A stretch of DNA of 64,000 nucleotides from Streptomyces sp. NBC_01454. GTDB lineage: Bacteria > Actinomycetota > Actinomycetes > Streptomycetales > Streptomycetaceae. Positions 46,064 to 53,064 of the stretch are shown here, one piece after another (positions within the stretch are counted from its first letter, which is position 1; each line of letters starts with the position of its first letter). The notes beneath the pieces are model-generated. The model saw nothing but the letters and a program-made list of their open reading frames with translations. It was not told where the DNA came from and did not search any database. The translations under genes were made by a program, and so were the position numbers. Location of the stretch: the NCBI RefSeq assembly GCF_036227565.1, contig NZ_CP109460.1:4278001-4342000 (forward strand). The letters run 5' to 3'.

Positions 46064-46253
46064 GAGGTCGGTGGAGCGGGTTTGGCCGGCGGCCTGCCCG
46101 GTTTGGGGTCGAGCATGATCAGGGGGCCATACGCTGGCTGGCAACTCGGGCAGGCTTGTGAGCTGCCCGGAATTTGAACGAGTGGCCCCCTGGTCTTGCT
46201 CGACGCGGGACCCGAACCGGGGAGGTGGGTAAAGCCGTGGAGCCGACCGCCCC
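46064..46253. repeat. Structured repeat element B (long hairpin)
   Basis: Starts about 45 bases after the stop codon at 46017. A 22-base arm at 46108-46129 pairs with 46183-46204 at 20 of 22 positions. Inside it the stem CGGGCAG (46147) / CTGCCCG (46163) has a nine-base loop. Outside, CGGGTTT/AAAGCCG and GGTCGG/CCGACC repeat the outer arms of element A. The two elements share arms and inner stem but differ elsewhere. Confidence 0.65.
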
Positions 46254-46500
46254 ACCCCCGGCCTGGTCTTTCGCCCCTTGTGGGCGCGGGCGTCGACGCC
46301 GCGCGGCCCCGGCGGCGGAGACGAGGAGGGAGCCGTGCGGCGGCGACGGCCGGCGCCGCCGCGCTGTGCGCGGCACCTCTGATCTGTGATCTGACTGCTT
46401 GCAGTTCCAGGAGGCCGGGAACGTCAGCGCTCCTGCGCCAACGTGTGGTGTGCTCCTGAACTGTCCCTACCGCGGGGCCGGGTAGCGAGCGGAGCGAGCC

Positions 46501-46584
46501 TTGATGAAGTAGGGAAAGTTCTATCGCATCGGCGTCAGTCGCTTGATGAAGTAGGGAAAGTTCTATCGCATCGGCGTCAGTCGC
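46501..46584. repeat. 42-bp perfect tandem duplication at the NUDIX gene 3' end
   Basis: Two identical 42-bp units (46501-46542 and 46543-46584). The second contains the last codons and stop of the minus-strand NUDIX gene; the first lies just outside. The stop is in the duplicated part, so the protein itself is unaffected. Confidence 0.9.
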
Positions 46585-47018
46585 TTGCCGTCATGGCTCC
46601 GCACGTGAGGTCCCGCCCCATCCAGGGCATCCAAGAATCGGACCGCGTAGACCTCGGACATGGACTCGGCCACCTCGTCGGGCGTGAGCCAGGTGACTGC
46701 CGTCGACTCGTTGGAGGTGCGCTCCTCGCCGCCGACCGGCTTGCACCGGAAGACCAGAGCCACGATGCCTCGCGTCGTGTTCTTGTAGACCCCGGTGAGC
46801 TCGTCCACCTCGACGTGGATGCCCGTCTCTTCCCAGACCTCGCGCCGTACGCCGGCCTCCGGGGTCTCTTCGAGTTCGAGCACCCCGCCCGGGAGTTCCC
46901 AGGCCCCGTTGTCGGCTCGCCGGATCGTTAGCAGCTTGCCGTCCTCGCGGACCACCACTCCGGCCACGGACACGGAATGCAGTGGCGTTGACTGGGCTTC
47001 CGGAGCGCTGTTACTCAT
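46563..47018 (-). CDS. pra: NUDIX hydrolase, Pra-like AICE activator
   Basis: A 151-residue protein. The NUDIX box is complete: GGVLELEETPEAGVRREVWEETGI (G, then E after five, REVWEE, G). In pSAM2 the NUDIX protein Pra activates replication, excision and transfer, and the GntR repressor KorSA silences pra. The gene here is divergent from a GntR gene and a half-operator overlaps its start, matching that circuit. The substrate nucleotide is unknown. Start at 47018 gives MSNSAPEAQ. Symbol given by analogy. Confidence 0.75.
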   Translation of the reverse strand: MSNSAPEAQSTPLHSVSVAGVVVREDGKLLTIRRADNGAWELPGGVLELEETPEAGVRREVWEETGIHVEVDELTGVYKNTTRGIVALVFRCKPVGGEERTSNESTAVTWLTPDEVAESMSEVYAVRFLDALDGAGPHVRSHDGKRLTPMR

Positions 47019-47028
47019 ATACAGGAGC
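47013..47028. promoter_or_regulatory. KorSA-type operator overlapping the NUDIX start
   Basis: ACTCATATACAGGAGC matches the perfect operator at 47917-47932 at most positions. It covers the NUDIX start codon and lies 21 bp from the GntR start, so one bound repressor could block both divergent genes. Confidence 0.6.
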
Positions 47029-47048
47029 ATAGGAGGATGGGAAGAACG

Positions 47049-47828
47049 ATGGGAACCGCGGTAGGAGGGGGCAGAGCCGTACCTCGATACGTGCAGATCG
47101 CCGACGACGTCCTCCAGCAGATCAGGGCTGGGGTCCTCAAGCCCGGCGAGATGGTGCCGAGTGAATCGGAGCTGGTCGAGCGCTACGGCGTCTCGGGCGG
47201 CACGATCCGCAAGGCGATGGTGGAGGTCCGTGCGAGCGGTCTGGTGGAGACCCGCCACGGCAAGGGCTCGATCGTGAAGGACCGGCCACCGGTGCGGCAC
47301 CGATCCTCCGACCGCTTCCGTCGCTCTCACCGGCAGGGCGGCAAGGCTGCGTATCTGGCGGAGTCCGCGCAGTCGGGGGCTACGGCCAAGGTCAGCGTTC
47401 TGTACATCGGGCCCATGGAGGTCCCCGAGGAGGTGGCCGAGCGGCTCGGGGTCGAGCCCGGCACTCAGGTCCTCGCCCGCCGGCGGCTCTACTTCCGTAA
47501 CGGCACTCCGGTCGAGACGGCCAGCTCGTACCTGCCGTGGGACGTGGTGAAGGACATCCCCGAGCTCTTCGCCGAGAACCCCGGCGGTGGCGGCATCTAC
47601 GCCCGACTCGAAGACCACGGGCATGAGTTCGCTGAGTTCGTCGAGACCTTGCAGGCCCGGTCGGCCACCAAGGCCGAAGCGAGCGAGCTGGCGCTCAGTC
47701 CCGGTGCCCCCGTCGTGCATCTCGTCCGTGAGGCGCTGACGACCGAAGGCCGCGTGGTGGAGGTCTGCGACACCCTCATGGCCGCTGACCAGTTCGTTTT
47801 CAGCTACCGCATCCCCGCTACGGACTGA
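47049..47828 (+). CDS. korSA: GntR repressor, KorSA-like
   Basis: A 259-residue protein. wHTH: YVQIADDVLQQIRAGVLKPGEMVPSESELVERYGVSGGTIRKAMVEVRASGLVETRHGKGSIV; UTRA domain with RRRLYFRNGTPVETASSYLPWDVVKDIPEL and a final VEVCDTLMAADQFVFSYRI. The ATG at 47049 is preferred, because AGGAGG touches the upstream ATG at 47037. A hairpin terminator follows. Three copies of a palindromic operator near its own gene and before the transfer operon fit its role as the AICE lock (analogy with pSAM2). Confidence 0.8.
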   Translation: MGTAVGGGRAVPRYVQIADDVLQQIRAGVLKPGEMVPSESELVERYGVSGGTIRKAMVEVRASGLVETRHGKGSIVKDRPPVRHRSSDRFRRSHRQGGKAAYLAESAQSGATAKVSVLYIGPMEVPEEVAERLGVEPGTQVLARRRLYFRNGTPVETASSYLPWDVVKDIPELFAENPGGGGIYARLEDHGHEFAEFVETLQARSATKAEASELALSPGAPVVHLVREALTTEGRVVEVCDTLMAADQFVFSYRIPATD

Positions 47829-47847
47829 CTCCCGCTCAACTCTCCTC

Positions 47848-47879
47848 AGCCCGCCCCGACTTCTTCGTCGAGGCGGGTT
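47848..47879 (+). terminator. Terminator after korSA-like gene
   Basis: AGCCCGCC...GAC and GTC...GGCGGGTT pair around a short loop, 20 bases after the GntR stop codon. It separates the repressor transcript from the transfer operon promoter. Confidence 0.6.
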
Positions 47880-47880
47880 G

Positions 47881-47935
47881 ACTCATGTACAGGAGTCGGG
47901 CACTCTTCTTCATGTCACTCATGTACATGAGTGAC
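47881..47935. promoter_or_regulatory. Two operators before the transfer operon
   Basis: ACTCATGTACAGGAGT (47881-47896) is an imperfect site and ACTCATGTACATGAGT (47917-47932) a perfect palindrome; the perfect symmetry extends to 22 bp (47914-47935). The centres are 36 bp apart. They lie 33 bp upstream of the first transfer-operon gene and should bind the GntR repressor. Confidence 0.75.
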
Positions 47936-47967
47936 GGAGTTCAGCATCTATAGAGGAGTGATCCGTA

Positions 47968-48324
47968 GTGCGTCAGATCCCCGTCGACACCTCCGCCGCG
48001 ACCGTGATGGTCGCGAAGCAGCCGCAGATCAAGGTCAAGGACCGCCGTACCGGTGAGGTCGCCCTCGATGCCGAGACCGGGGCGAAGCTGATGACCGTGG
48101 ACGTGATGTTCGCCGCCAACGACGCGGTGGAGATCCTGTCCGTCACCGTCCCCGAGAGCGGGGTCTCCGATGAGCTGGCCATGGGCACGCCGGTGGCGCT
48201 GACCGGCCTGATCGCCCGTCCCTGGGAGAACGAGTTCAACGGACAGAAGCGGCACGGAATCGCCTTCCGCGCCGTGGCGGTCACCTCGCTCGCCGCCGGC
48301 GGCTCACAGGCTGAGGCGGCCTGA
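47968..48324 (+). CDS. SCO3933 family regulatory protein
   Basis: A 118-residue protein (RQIPVDTSAATVMVAKQPQIKVKDRRTGEVALDAETG... GTPVALTGLIARPWENEFNGQKRHGIAFRA). This family precedes tra in Streptomyces integrated elements. Its molecular role is not known. Begins with GTG after GAGGAG; the tra gene follows two bases after its stop codon. Confidence 0.75.
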   Translation: MRQIPVDTSAATVMVAKQPQIKVKDRRTGEVALDAETGAKLMTVDVMFAANDAVEILSVTVPESGVSDELAMGTPVALTGLIARPWENEFNGQKRHGIAFRAVAVTSLAAGGSQAEAA

Positions 48325-48326
48325 TC

Positions 48327-49682
48327 ATGGCCCGCCTCTCGGTCGTACTGCTGCTGGTCGTCGCCACCGCTCTCGTGCTGCGGTGGCGGCGCCCCGCCTG
48401 GTACTGGATGACCTTCGGGGTCGTCCTCGCCGCGCTGCGGGTGTTAGCCCGGTACGCCTCGGTCATGGACGCCTGCGGCCTGACCGTCCCGCCCTCGCGC
48501 TGGCGGCTCGCACTCGCCCGCATGACCGACCGCCCGGCCCCAGAGCCGCGCGCCCCACGCATTCTCCGTCTCCGGCCGACCCGTACCGGGCTCGTCCTGC
48601 GGCTCAAACTCCGGCCCGGCCAGGACGCATTCGATGTCTCCGCCGCCACCGATCGGCTCCGGCACTCCTTCGGGATGTACGGCATCACCGCCCGGGAGAT
48701 CCGCTCCGGGGTCGTCGAACTGCGAATGACCGGCTACGACGTGCTCAAGCGCGTACAGATGCCCACCAAGATCGACCGCACTCCGATGCGTGTGCCCGTC
48801 GCACTGCGCGAGGACGGGGCGGTCCACTACCGCGATTACCGGATCGTCCCGCACGGGCTCACGATCGGGGCCACCGAGTCGGGCAAGTCCGTCTACCAAC
48901 GCAACCTCGTGGCCGGCCTCGCCGCCCAGGACGTCGCGCTCGTCGGCATCGACTGCAAGCAGGGCGTCGAGCTGTTCCCGCTGGCTCGCCGCTTCTCCGC
49001 CCTCGCCGACAACCAGGACACCGCACTCGATCTGCTCGAAGCCCTGGTCTCGCACATGGAGTACGTCTACCAACTCGTCCGCGAGGAACAGCGCATCAGC
49101 GTGAACGTCCCCGACGCGGAGATCGCCGCCGACATCTGGGACCTGGCCGAGGACCTGCGTCCCACGCCCGTCGTGGTCCTGGTGGACGAGGTGTCCGAAC
49201 TCGCCCTCTTCGCCAGCAAGGACGAGGAGAAGCGCCGGGACCGGATCATCACCGCCCTCGTCCGCCTGGCCCAGCTCGGCCGCGCCGCAGGCATCTACCT
49301 GGAGATCTGCGGCCAGCGCTTCGGCTCCGAACTCGGCAAGGGCATCACCATGCTCCGAGCCCAGCTCACCGGCCGTACGGTGCACCGCGTCAACGACGAG
49401 ACCAGCGCCAACATGGCCTTCGGCGACATCTCCCCGGACGCCGCACTGGCCGCCATCCAGATACCCGCAAACGCCCCCGGCATCGCGGTCGCCGGTGACT
49501 CGACCGGTGGCTGGTCACGCATCCGCGCCCCGCACACCTCACTGCGCGAAGCAGTGAACCTCTGCAACAAGTACGCCGACCGCACGCCGGACCCGCCCGC
49601 GCTCGCGCCCTTCCGGCCCGCCGTCGCCCCGCCGGCCTCGACTGCCGTGCGGCTCGCCAAGGCGTCCTCCGCGACTGCCTGA
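48327..49682 (+). CDS. traSA: FtsK/SpoIIIE-type conjugative DNA translocase (TraSA-like)
   Basis: A 451-residue membrane-anchored ATPase. Two N-terminal hydrophobic stretches (SVVLLLVVATALVL and YWMTFGVVLAALRVL) precede Walker A GATESGKS at about 181-188. Walker B is VVVLVDEVSELALF and the later GQRFGSELGKG and NDETSANMAFGD lie in the motor core. In AICEs a single hexameric Tra protein moves double-stranded DNA between mycelial cells. Here the Walker A has Glu in place of the usual small residue before SGK, as in many AICE Tra proteins. Frame intact. Confidence 0.88.
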   Translation: MARLSVVLLLVVATALVLRWRRPAWYWMTFGVVLAALRVLARYASVMDACGLTVPPSRWRLALARMTDRPAPEPRAPRILRLRPTRTGLVLRLKLRPGQDAFDVSAATDRLRHSFGMYGITAREIRSGVVELRMTGYDVLKRVQMPTKIDRTPMRVPVALREDGAVHYRDYRIVPHGLTIGATESGKSVYQRNLVAGLAAQDVALVGIDCKQGVELFPLARRFSALADNQDTALDLLEALVSHMEYVYQLVREEQRISVNVPDAEIAADIWDLAEDLRPTPVVVLVDEVSELALFASKDEEKRRDRIITALVRLAQLGRAAGIYLEICGQRFGSELGKGITMLRAQLTGRTVHRVNDETSANMAFGDISPDAALAAIQIPANAPGIAVAGDSTGGWSRIRAPHTSLREAVNLCNKYADRTPDPPALAPFRPAVAPPASTAVRLAKASSATA

Positions 49683-49763
49683 CCCTCCCGCTCAAAGGTC
49701 GGCGCCCCCTCGACGCGCCAGTTCCCTACCCCCTCCATGCCAGATCCCGGAAGGAGAACCGTC

Positions 49764-50444
49764 ATGGGACGCATCCGCCCGGACCCCGTTCTCGTACAAG
49801 CCGTCATCGCCGGAGCGCTCTCCTTCGCCCACCTCCACGACCTGGCCGCCGCTGCCGGACAGGACGGCTGGAAGGCGTGGGCCTACCCGATCAGCGTCGA
49901 CCTGCTGCTGGTCGCGGCCTGGCGACGACTCCGCAACGACGGCCCGTCCCGGCTCGCCTGGTGCTGGTTCCTGATCGCCCTGGTGGCCTCGCTCGGCGCC
50001 AACGTCGCAACCGCCGGATTCCTCGACCTCCGGCACCCACCCGCCTGGCTCCGTTTCGGCATCGCCGGGTGGCCGGCACTCGCCTTCCTCGGCGGAACCC
50101 TGCTGGCCCACACCCGGAGCACGGCCGAAGCCGCCGATCCCACGTCGCCGGCCGACACAAGTCTGGCACCGACCCCCGCCCCGGCGTCGGTCGCGGCCGC
50201 TGAGCCTCCGGCCAGTCCGCCCGAGTGGGAAGGCGCCGACCTTCCTGCGACTGAGCCACCCACCGAACCGCCTCGACCTGCACCAGCACCTGCGCCCGTC
50301 CCGGCCGCGCTCGTCGCCCACGCCCGCAAGGTCGCCGACGAGCACCGCGCCCGGACCGGAGAACGGATCGACGCCGACACCCTGCGGGCCCGCCTCGGCG
50401 TCCCGCCCCAGCTCGCCGACTCCATCGCCGCCCAACTCACCTGA
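49764..50444 (+). CDS. spdB: SpdB-like DUF2637 membrane protein
   Basis: A 226-residue protein. Four hydrophobic segments in the first 110 residues (AVIAGALSFAHLHDLAAAA, WAYPISVDLLLVAAWRRL, WCWFLIALVASLGANVATAGF, GWPALAFLGGTLLAH), then a long Pro/Ala/Thr-rich linker and a C-terminal helix-turn-helix-like segment (ARTGERIDADTLRARLGVPPQLADSIAAQLT). DUF2637/SpdB proteins help spread of the transferred element between compartments. Start at 49764 has GGAAGGAG upstream. Confidence 0.8.
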   Translation: MGRIRPDPVLVQAVIAGALSFAHLHDLAAAAGQDGWKAWAYPISVDLLLVAAWRRLRNDGPSRLAWCWFLIALVASLGANVATAGFLDLRHPPAWLRFGIAGWPALAFLGGTLLAHTRSTAEAADPTSPADTSLAPTPAPASVAAAEPPASPPEWEGADLPATEPPTEPPRPAPAPAPVPAALVAHARKVADEHRARTGERIDADTLRARLGVPPQLADSIAAQLT

Positions 50445-50460
50445 CCAGGAAGGGAACTCC

Positions 50461-50655
50461 GTGACCCGTGACCCGGCCGACCTGACCGCCGCGGACTACC
50501 TCGACAGCGCCCGCGAGATGACCGCCGCCGACCGGCCCTACCTCGCCCACCTGCTCGCCGAGGAAGCCGTCCAGCGCACCGCCGACCCGGCCACCGCGGC
50601 CGGTATCCGCGCCGCCTACCCCGACCCGACGACCACCCGAAAGGAGAGCAACTGA
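50461..50655 (+). CDS. Small AICE protein
   Basis: A 64-residue acidic protein (DLTAADYLDSAREMTAADRPYLAHLLAEEAVQRTAD). No membrane segment. Packed between spdB and the mobile-element transfer protein gene, in the spread-gene region. Function unknown. Confidence 0.6.
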   Translation: MTRDPADLTAADYLDSAREMTAADRPYLAHLLAEEAVQRTADPATAAGIRAAYPDPTTTRKESN

Positions 50656-50656
50656 C

Positions 50657-50848
50657 ATGCCCGCCCGCGACCACTTCCACTCCGTCATGCGGATCGGCCC
50701 CGTACAGATCGGCACCTACCGCGACCGCCACGGCCGCACCAAGCACGCCGCCGTCTGCACCGCCGACCGCTGCGGATGGTCCGCCGACTTCTCCAGCCGC
50801 TCGGCCGCCCAGCTCGCTGCCCGCGCCCACCGCTGCACCGTCCGCTGA
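50657..50848 (+). CDS. Mobile element transfer protein (SpdA-like)
   Basis: A 63-residue protein: RIGPVQIGTYRDRHGRTKHAAVCTADRCGWSADFSSRSAAQLAARAHRC. It has three cysteines and closing His/Cys of a small zinc finger. This small protein is widely conserved in Streptomyces AICEs, in the spd region. Exact job unknown. Confidence 0.75.
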   Translation: MPARDHFHSVMRIGPVQIGTYRDRHGRTKHAAVCTADRCGWSADFSSRSAAQLAARAHRCTVR

Positions 50849-50865
50849 ACGACTGAGGAGACCCC

Positions 50866-51021
50866 ATGGACGTCCCGCTCTGGCTCGCTTTGATCGCCGT
50901 CGGCTACCTCGGTATCAAGCTCATCCGCCCGCCCTGGTGGCTTGTGGCCGTGTTCCTCCTCGGCGGCTACCTCCTCGCCGACAGCTTCCTGTCCTCCGCC
51001 ATCGACACGGCCGTCAAGTAA
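50866..51021 (+). CDS. Small two-helix membrane protein
   Basis: A 51-residue frame (ATG after GAGGAG). MDVPLWLALIAVGYLGIKLI, then WWLVAVFLLGGYLLADSFL are two membrane helices. Placement between the transfer protein and SpdD genes suggests a spread function. Easy to miss because of its size. Confidence 0.7.
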   Translation: MDVPLWLALIAVGYLGIKLIRPPWWLVAVFLLGGYLLADSFLSSAIDTAVK

Positions 51022-51044
51022 CGCCCACGGAAGGGAGATCCGTC

Positions 51045-51353
51045 ATGTTCCACCCCAAGGTCCCGACCAACCCGACACCCACCGGACTCGTCATCCCGTC
51101 CGTCGTCGAACCGACCGCCACCGTGCGGCGCACCCCACCGCCGGGCCCGGTCGCCCAGTCCTCGACCCGCCCCGCGGTTCACGTCACGCCCGGCACCGCG
51201 CTCGCCCTCGTCGGCGGCGGCACGGCCGTGGTCCTGGTCGTCGGCGCCGTCCTGGTCTCGATGCTCCTGGCGGTCGCCATCAGCGGGGTGTCCGTCGCCG
51301 TCTGCGCGGTCGTCCTCCGCTCGCTGCTCGCCTCCGAGCGCACGCACCGCTGA
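51045..51353 (+). CDS. spdD: SpdD-like membrane protein
   Basis: A 102-residue protein with a Pro/Thr-rich N-terminus, then two adjoining membrane helices (LALVGGGTAVVLVVGAVLV and MLLAVAISGVSVAVCAVVL). SpdD proteins occur in pSAM2/SLP1-type elements and affect pock formation. The ATG follows AAGGGAG. Confidence 0.75.
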   Translation: MFHPKVPTNPTPTGLVIPSVVEPTATVRRTPPPGPVAQSSTRPAVHVTPGTALALVGGGTAVVLVVGAVLVSMLLAVAISGVSVAVCAVVLRSLLASERTHR

Positions 51354-51441
51354 CCGGCCCCCGGGCGGCCTCAACCGCCAAGTCTCCGCCGCCCGGGAGC
51401 CGTGCTCCGTCCGAACCACAGATCCGGAAGGAAGCCCCATC

Positions 51442-51498
51442 ATGACGGACCGCACCGCCGCCCGCCCGTCCCGTACGCGGGAGGTCGCCCGTGCCTGA
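51442..51498 (+). CDS. Leader peptide overlapping the repSA start
   Basis: An 18-codon frame beginning MTDRTAARPSRTREV, with GGAAGGA before it; its stop codon overlaps the repSA start region. Probably serves translational coupling of Rep synthesis. Whether the peptide itself matters is unknown. Confidence 0.4.
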   Translation: MTDRTAARPSRTREVARA

Positions 51499-52858
51499 CA
51501 CGCTCCTCGACCCGACCACCCTCGGCGACCTGCTGAGGGTGGCTTCGGCCCCCGACTATGACCGCTGGGCAGACCAGATCCACCGCACCGGCGGCTGTTC
51601 CGACCCGATCCACCTCACCGGCTGGACACTCGCCAAGGACCGCACGTCGGGCGAGACCCTGCACCACTACTCGACCGAGTCCGAACCCAGCGGACGACTC
51701 CGCCTCGCCTGTGGCAACCGCCGCGCCTCCCGCTGCCCCGCCTGCGCCTGGACGTACGCCGGGGACACCTACCACCTCATCCGCGCCGGCCTGGCCGGAG
51801 ACGACCGCCGAGACATCCCCGCCGCCGTCCGGGACCACCCCCGCGTCTTCGCCACCCTCACCGCGCCATCCTTCGGCCCCGTGCACAACCGGCCCGACCG
51901 AGGCATCTGCCGCTGCGGCACACAGCACCGCACGGATGATCCGGCGCTTGGCACCGCCCTGGACCCCGAGACGTACGACTACGCCGCCGCCGTCCTGTTC
52001 AACAACCACGCAGGCGACCTCTGGCAACGCTTCACCACCCGACTCCGCCGCGAACTGGCCGCCCGCGCCGGCCTCACCCAACGCGACCTCAAAGAATCGG
52101 CCCGCCTCTCATACGGCAAGGTCGCCGAGTTCCAGAAGCGCGGCGCCCTCCACTTCCACGCGGTGATCCGCATCGACGGACCGGACGGCCCCGGAACACC
52201 GCCGCCGTCCTGGGCAAACGTCGACCTCCTGACCGACGCGATCCGAGCCGCCGCCGCGCACCCCTACACCACGGTCACGGCCCCGGCCGCCGGCGACCAG
52301 CCCACCCGGACCTTCCGCTGGGGCACACAGCTGGACGTACGGCCGGTCAAGGCCTTCGACGACGGCCCCGACATCACCGAACAGGCCGTGGCCTCCTACG
52401 TCGCGAAGTACGCGACCAAAGCCGCCGAAACCACCGGAACCCTCGACCGGCGCATCGGCGAACTCACCGAGCTGGACCACCACCAGATCCCCGAACACAC
52501 CCGCCGCCTGATCACCGCGTGCAAAACCCTGGACCCGCTCTACCCGGAACGTCGCCTCTGGGCCTGGGCCCACATGCTCGGCTTTCGCGGCCACTTCTCC
52601 TCCAAGTCCCGCCGCTACTCGGTCACCCTCGGCGAGCTGCGCGCGGCCCGCGCCGACTTCCGCGCCGCCCAGGAACGCCAAGCCCTCGGCCTCGAACCCC
52701 CGGAGCCGGACACCGTCCTCGTCCTGACCGACTGGCAGTACGTCGGCCACGGCCACACCCCCGGCGAGTCAGCCCTCGCCGCCACCATCGCCCGCGGCCT
52801 CCAACTCAACCGTGAGACAGCCCGGGAAGCCCTTGCCCAGGAAGGAGAGCGATCGTGA
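51491..52858 (+). CDS. repSA: RepSA-type rolling-circle replication initiator
   Basis: A 455-residue protein. A CGNRRASRCPACAWTYAGDTYHL zinc-type segment lies near the start. The HUH-type metal motif is LHFHAVIRI in the middle, and SYVAKYATKAAE near residue 300 carries the Tyr expected to nick the origin. Excised AICEs such as pSAM2 use RepSA to replicate transiently. The GTG start is inside the leader peptide frame. Overlaps xis by four bases. Confidence 0.85.
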   Translation: MPDTLLDPTTLGDLLRVASAPDYDRWADQIHRTGGCSDPIHLTGWTLAKDRTSGETLHHYSTESEPSGRLRLACGNRRASRCPACAWTYAGDTYHLIRAGLAGDDRRDIPAAVRDHPRVFATLTAPSFGPVHNRPDRGICRCGTQHRTDDPALGTALDPETYDYAAAVLFNNHAGDLWQRFTTRLRRELAARAGLTQRDLKESARLSYGKVAEFQKRGALHFHAVIRIDGPDGPGTPPPSWANVDLLTDAIRAAAAHPYTTVTAPAAGDQPTRTFRWGTQLDVRPVKAFDDGPDITEQAVASYVAKYATKAAETTGTLDRRIGELTELDHHQIPEHTRRLITACKTLDPLYPERRLWAWAHMLGFRGHFSSKSRRYSVTLGELRAARADFRAAQERQALGLEPPEPDTVLVLTDWQYVGHGHTPGESALAATIARGLQLNRETAREALAQEGERS

Positions 52859-53064
52859 CCGACTCCCTGCTCACGGTCGACCAAGCCGCCGAACGTCTCG
52901 GCACCACCGCACGCTTCCCGCGCCGCCTCATCGCCGAGCGCCGGATCGCCTTCGTCAAGGTCGGCAGCCACGTACGCATCAAAGAGAGCGCCCTGGCGGC
53001 GTATATCGAGGGGCACACCGTTCAGCCCGTCCGTCGTCGTTCACGTCTCGGGAGGGCTGCCTGA
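52855..53064 (+). CDS. xis: Excisionase (Xis), MerR-like helix-turn-helix
   Basis: A 69-residue protein: LTVDQAAERLGTTARFPRRLIAERRIAFVKVGSHVRIKESALAAYIEGH is the winged HTH_17 fold of excisionases. Basic tail. It bends DNA at the att site to favour excision. GTG start overlaps the repSA stop, and its stop overlaps the int start (TGATG), so Rep, Xis and Int are made together. Confidence 0.88.
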   Translation: MTDSLLTVDQAAERLGTTARFPRRLIAERRIAFVKVGSHVRIKESALAAYIEGHTVQPVRRRSRLGRAA

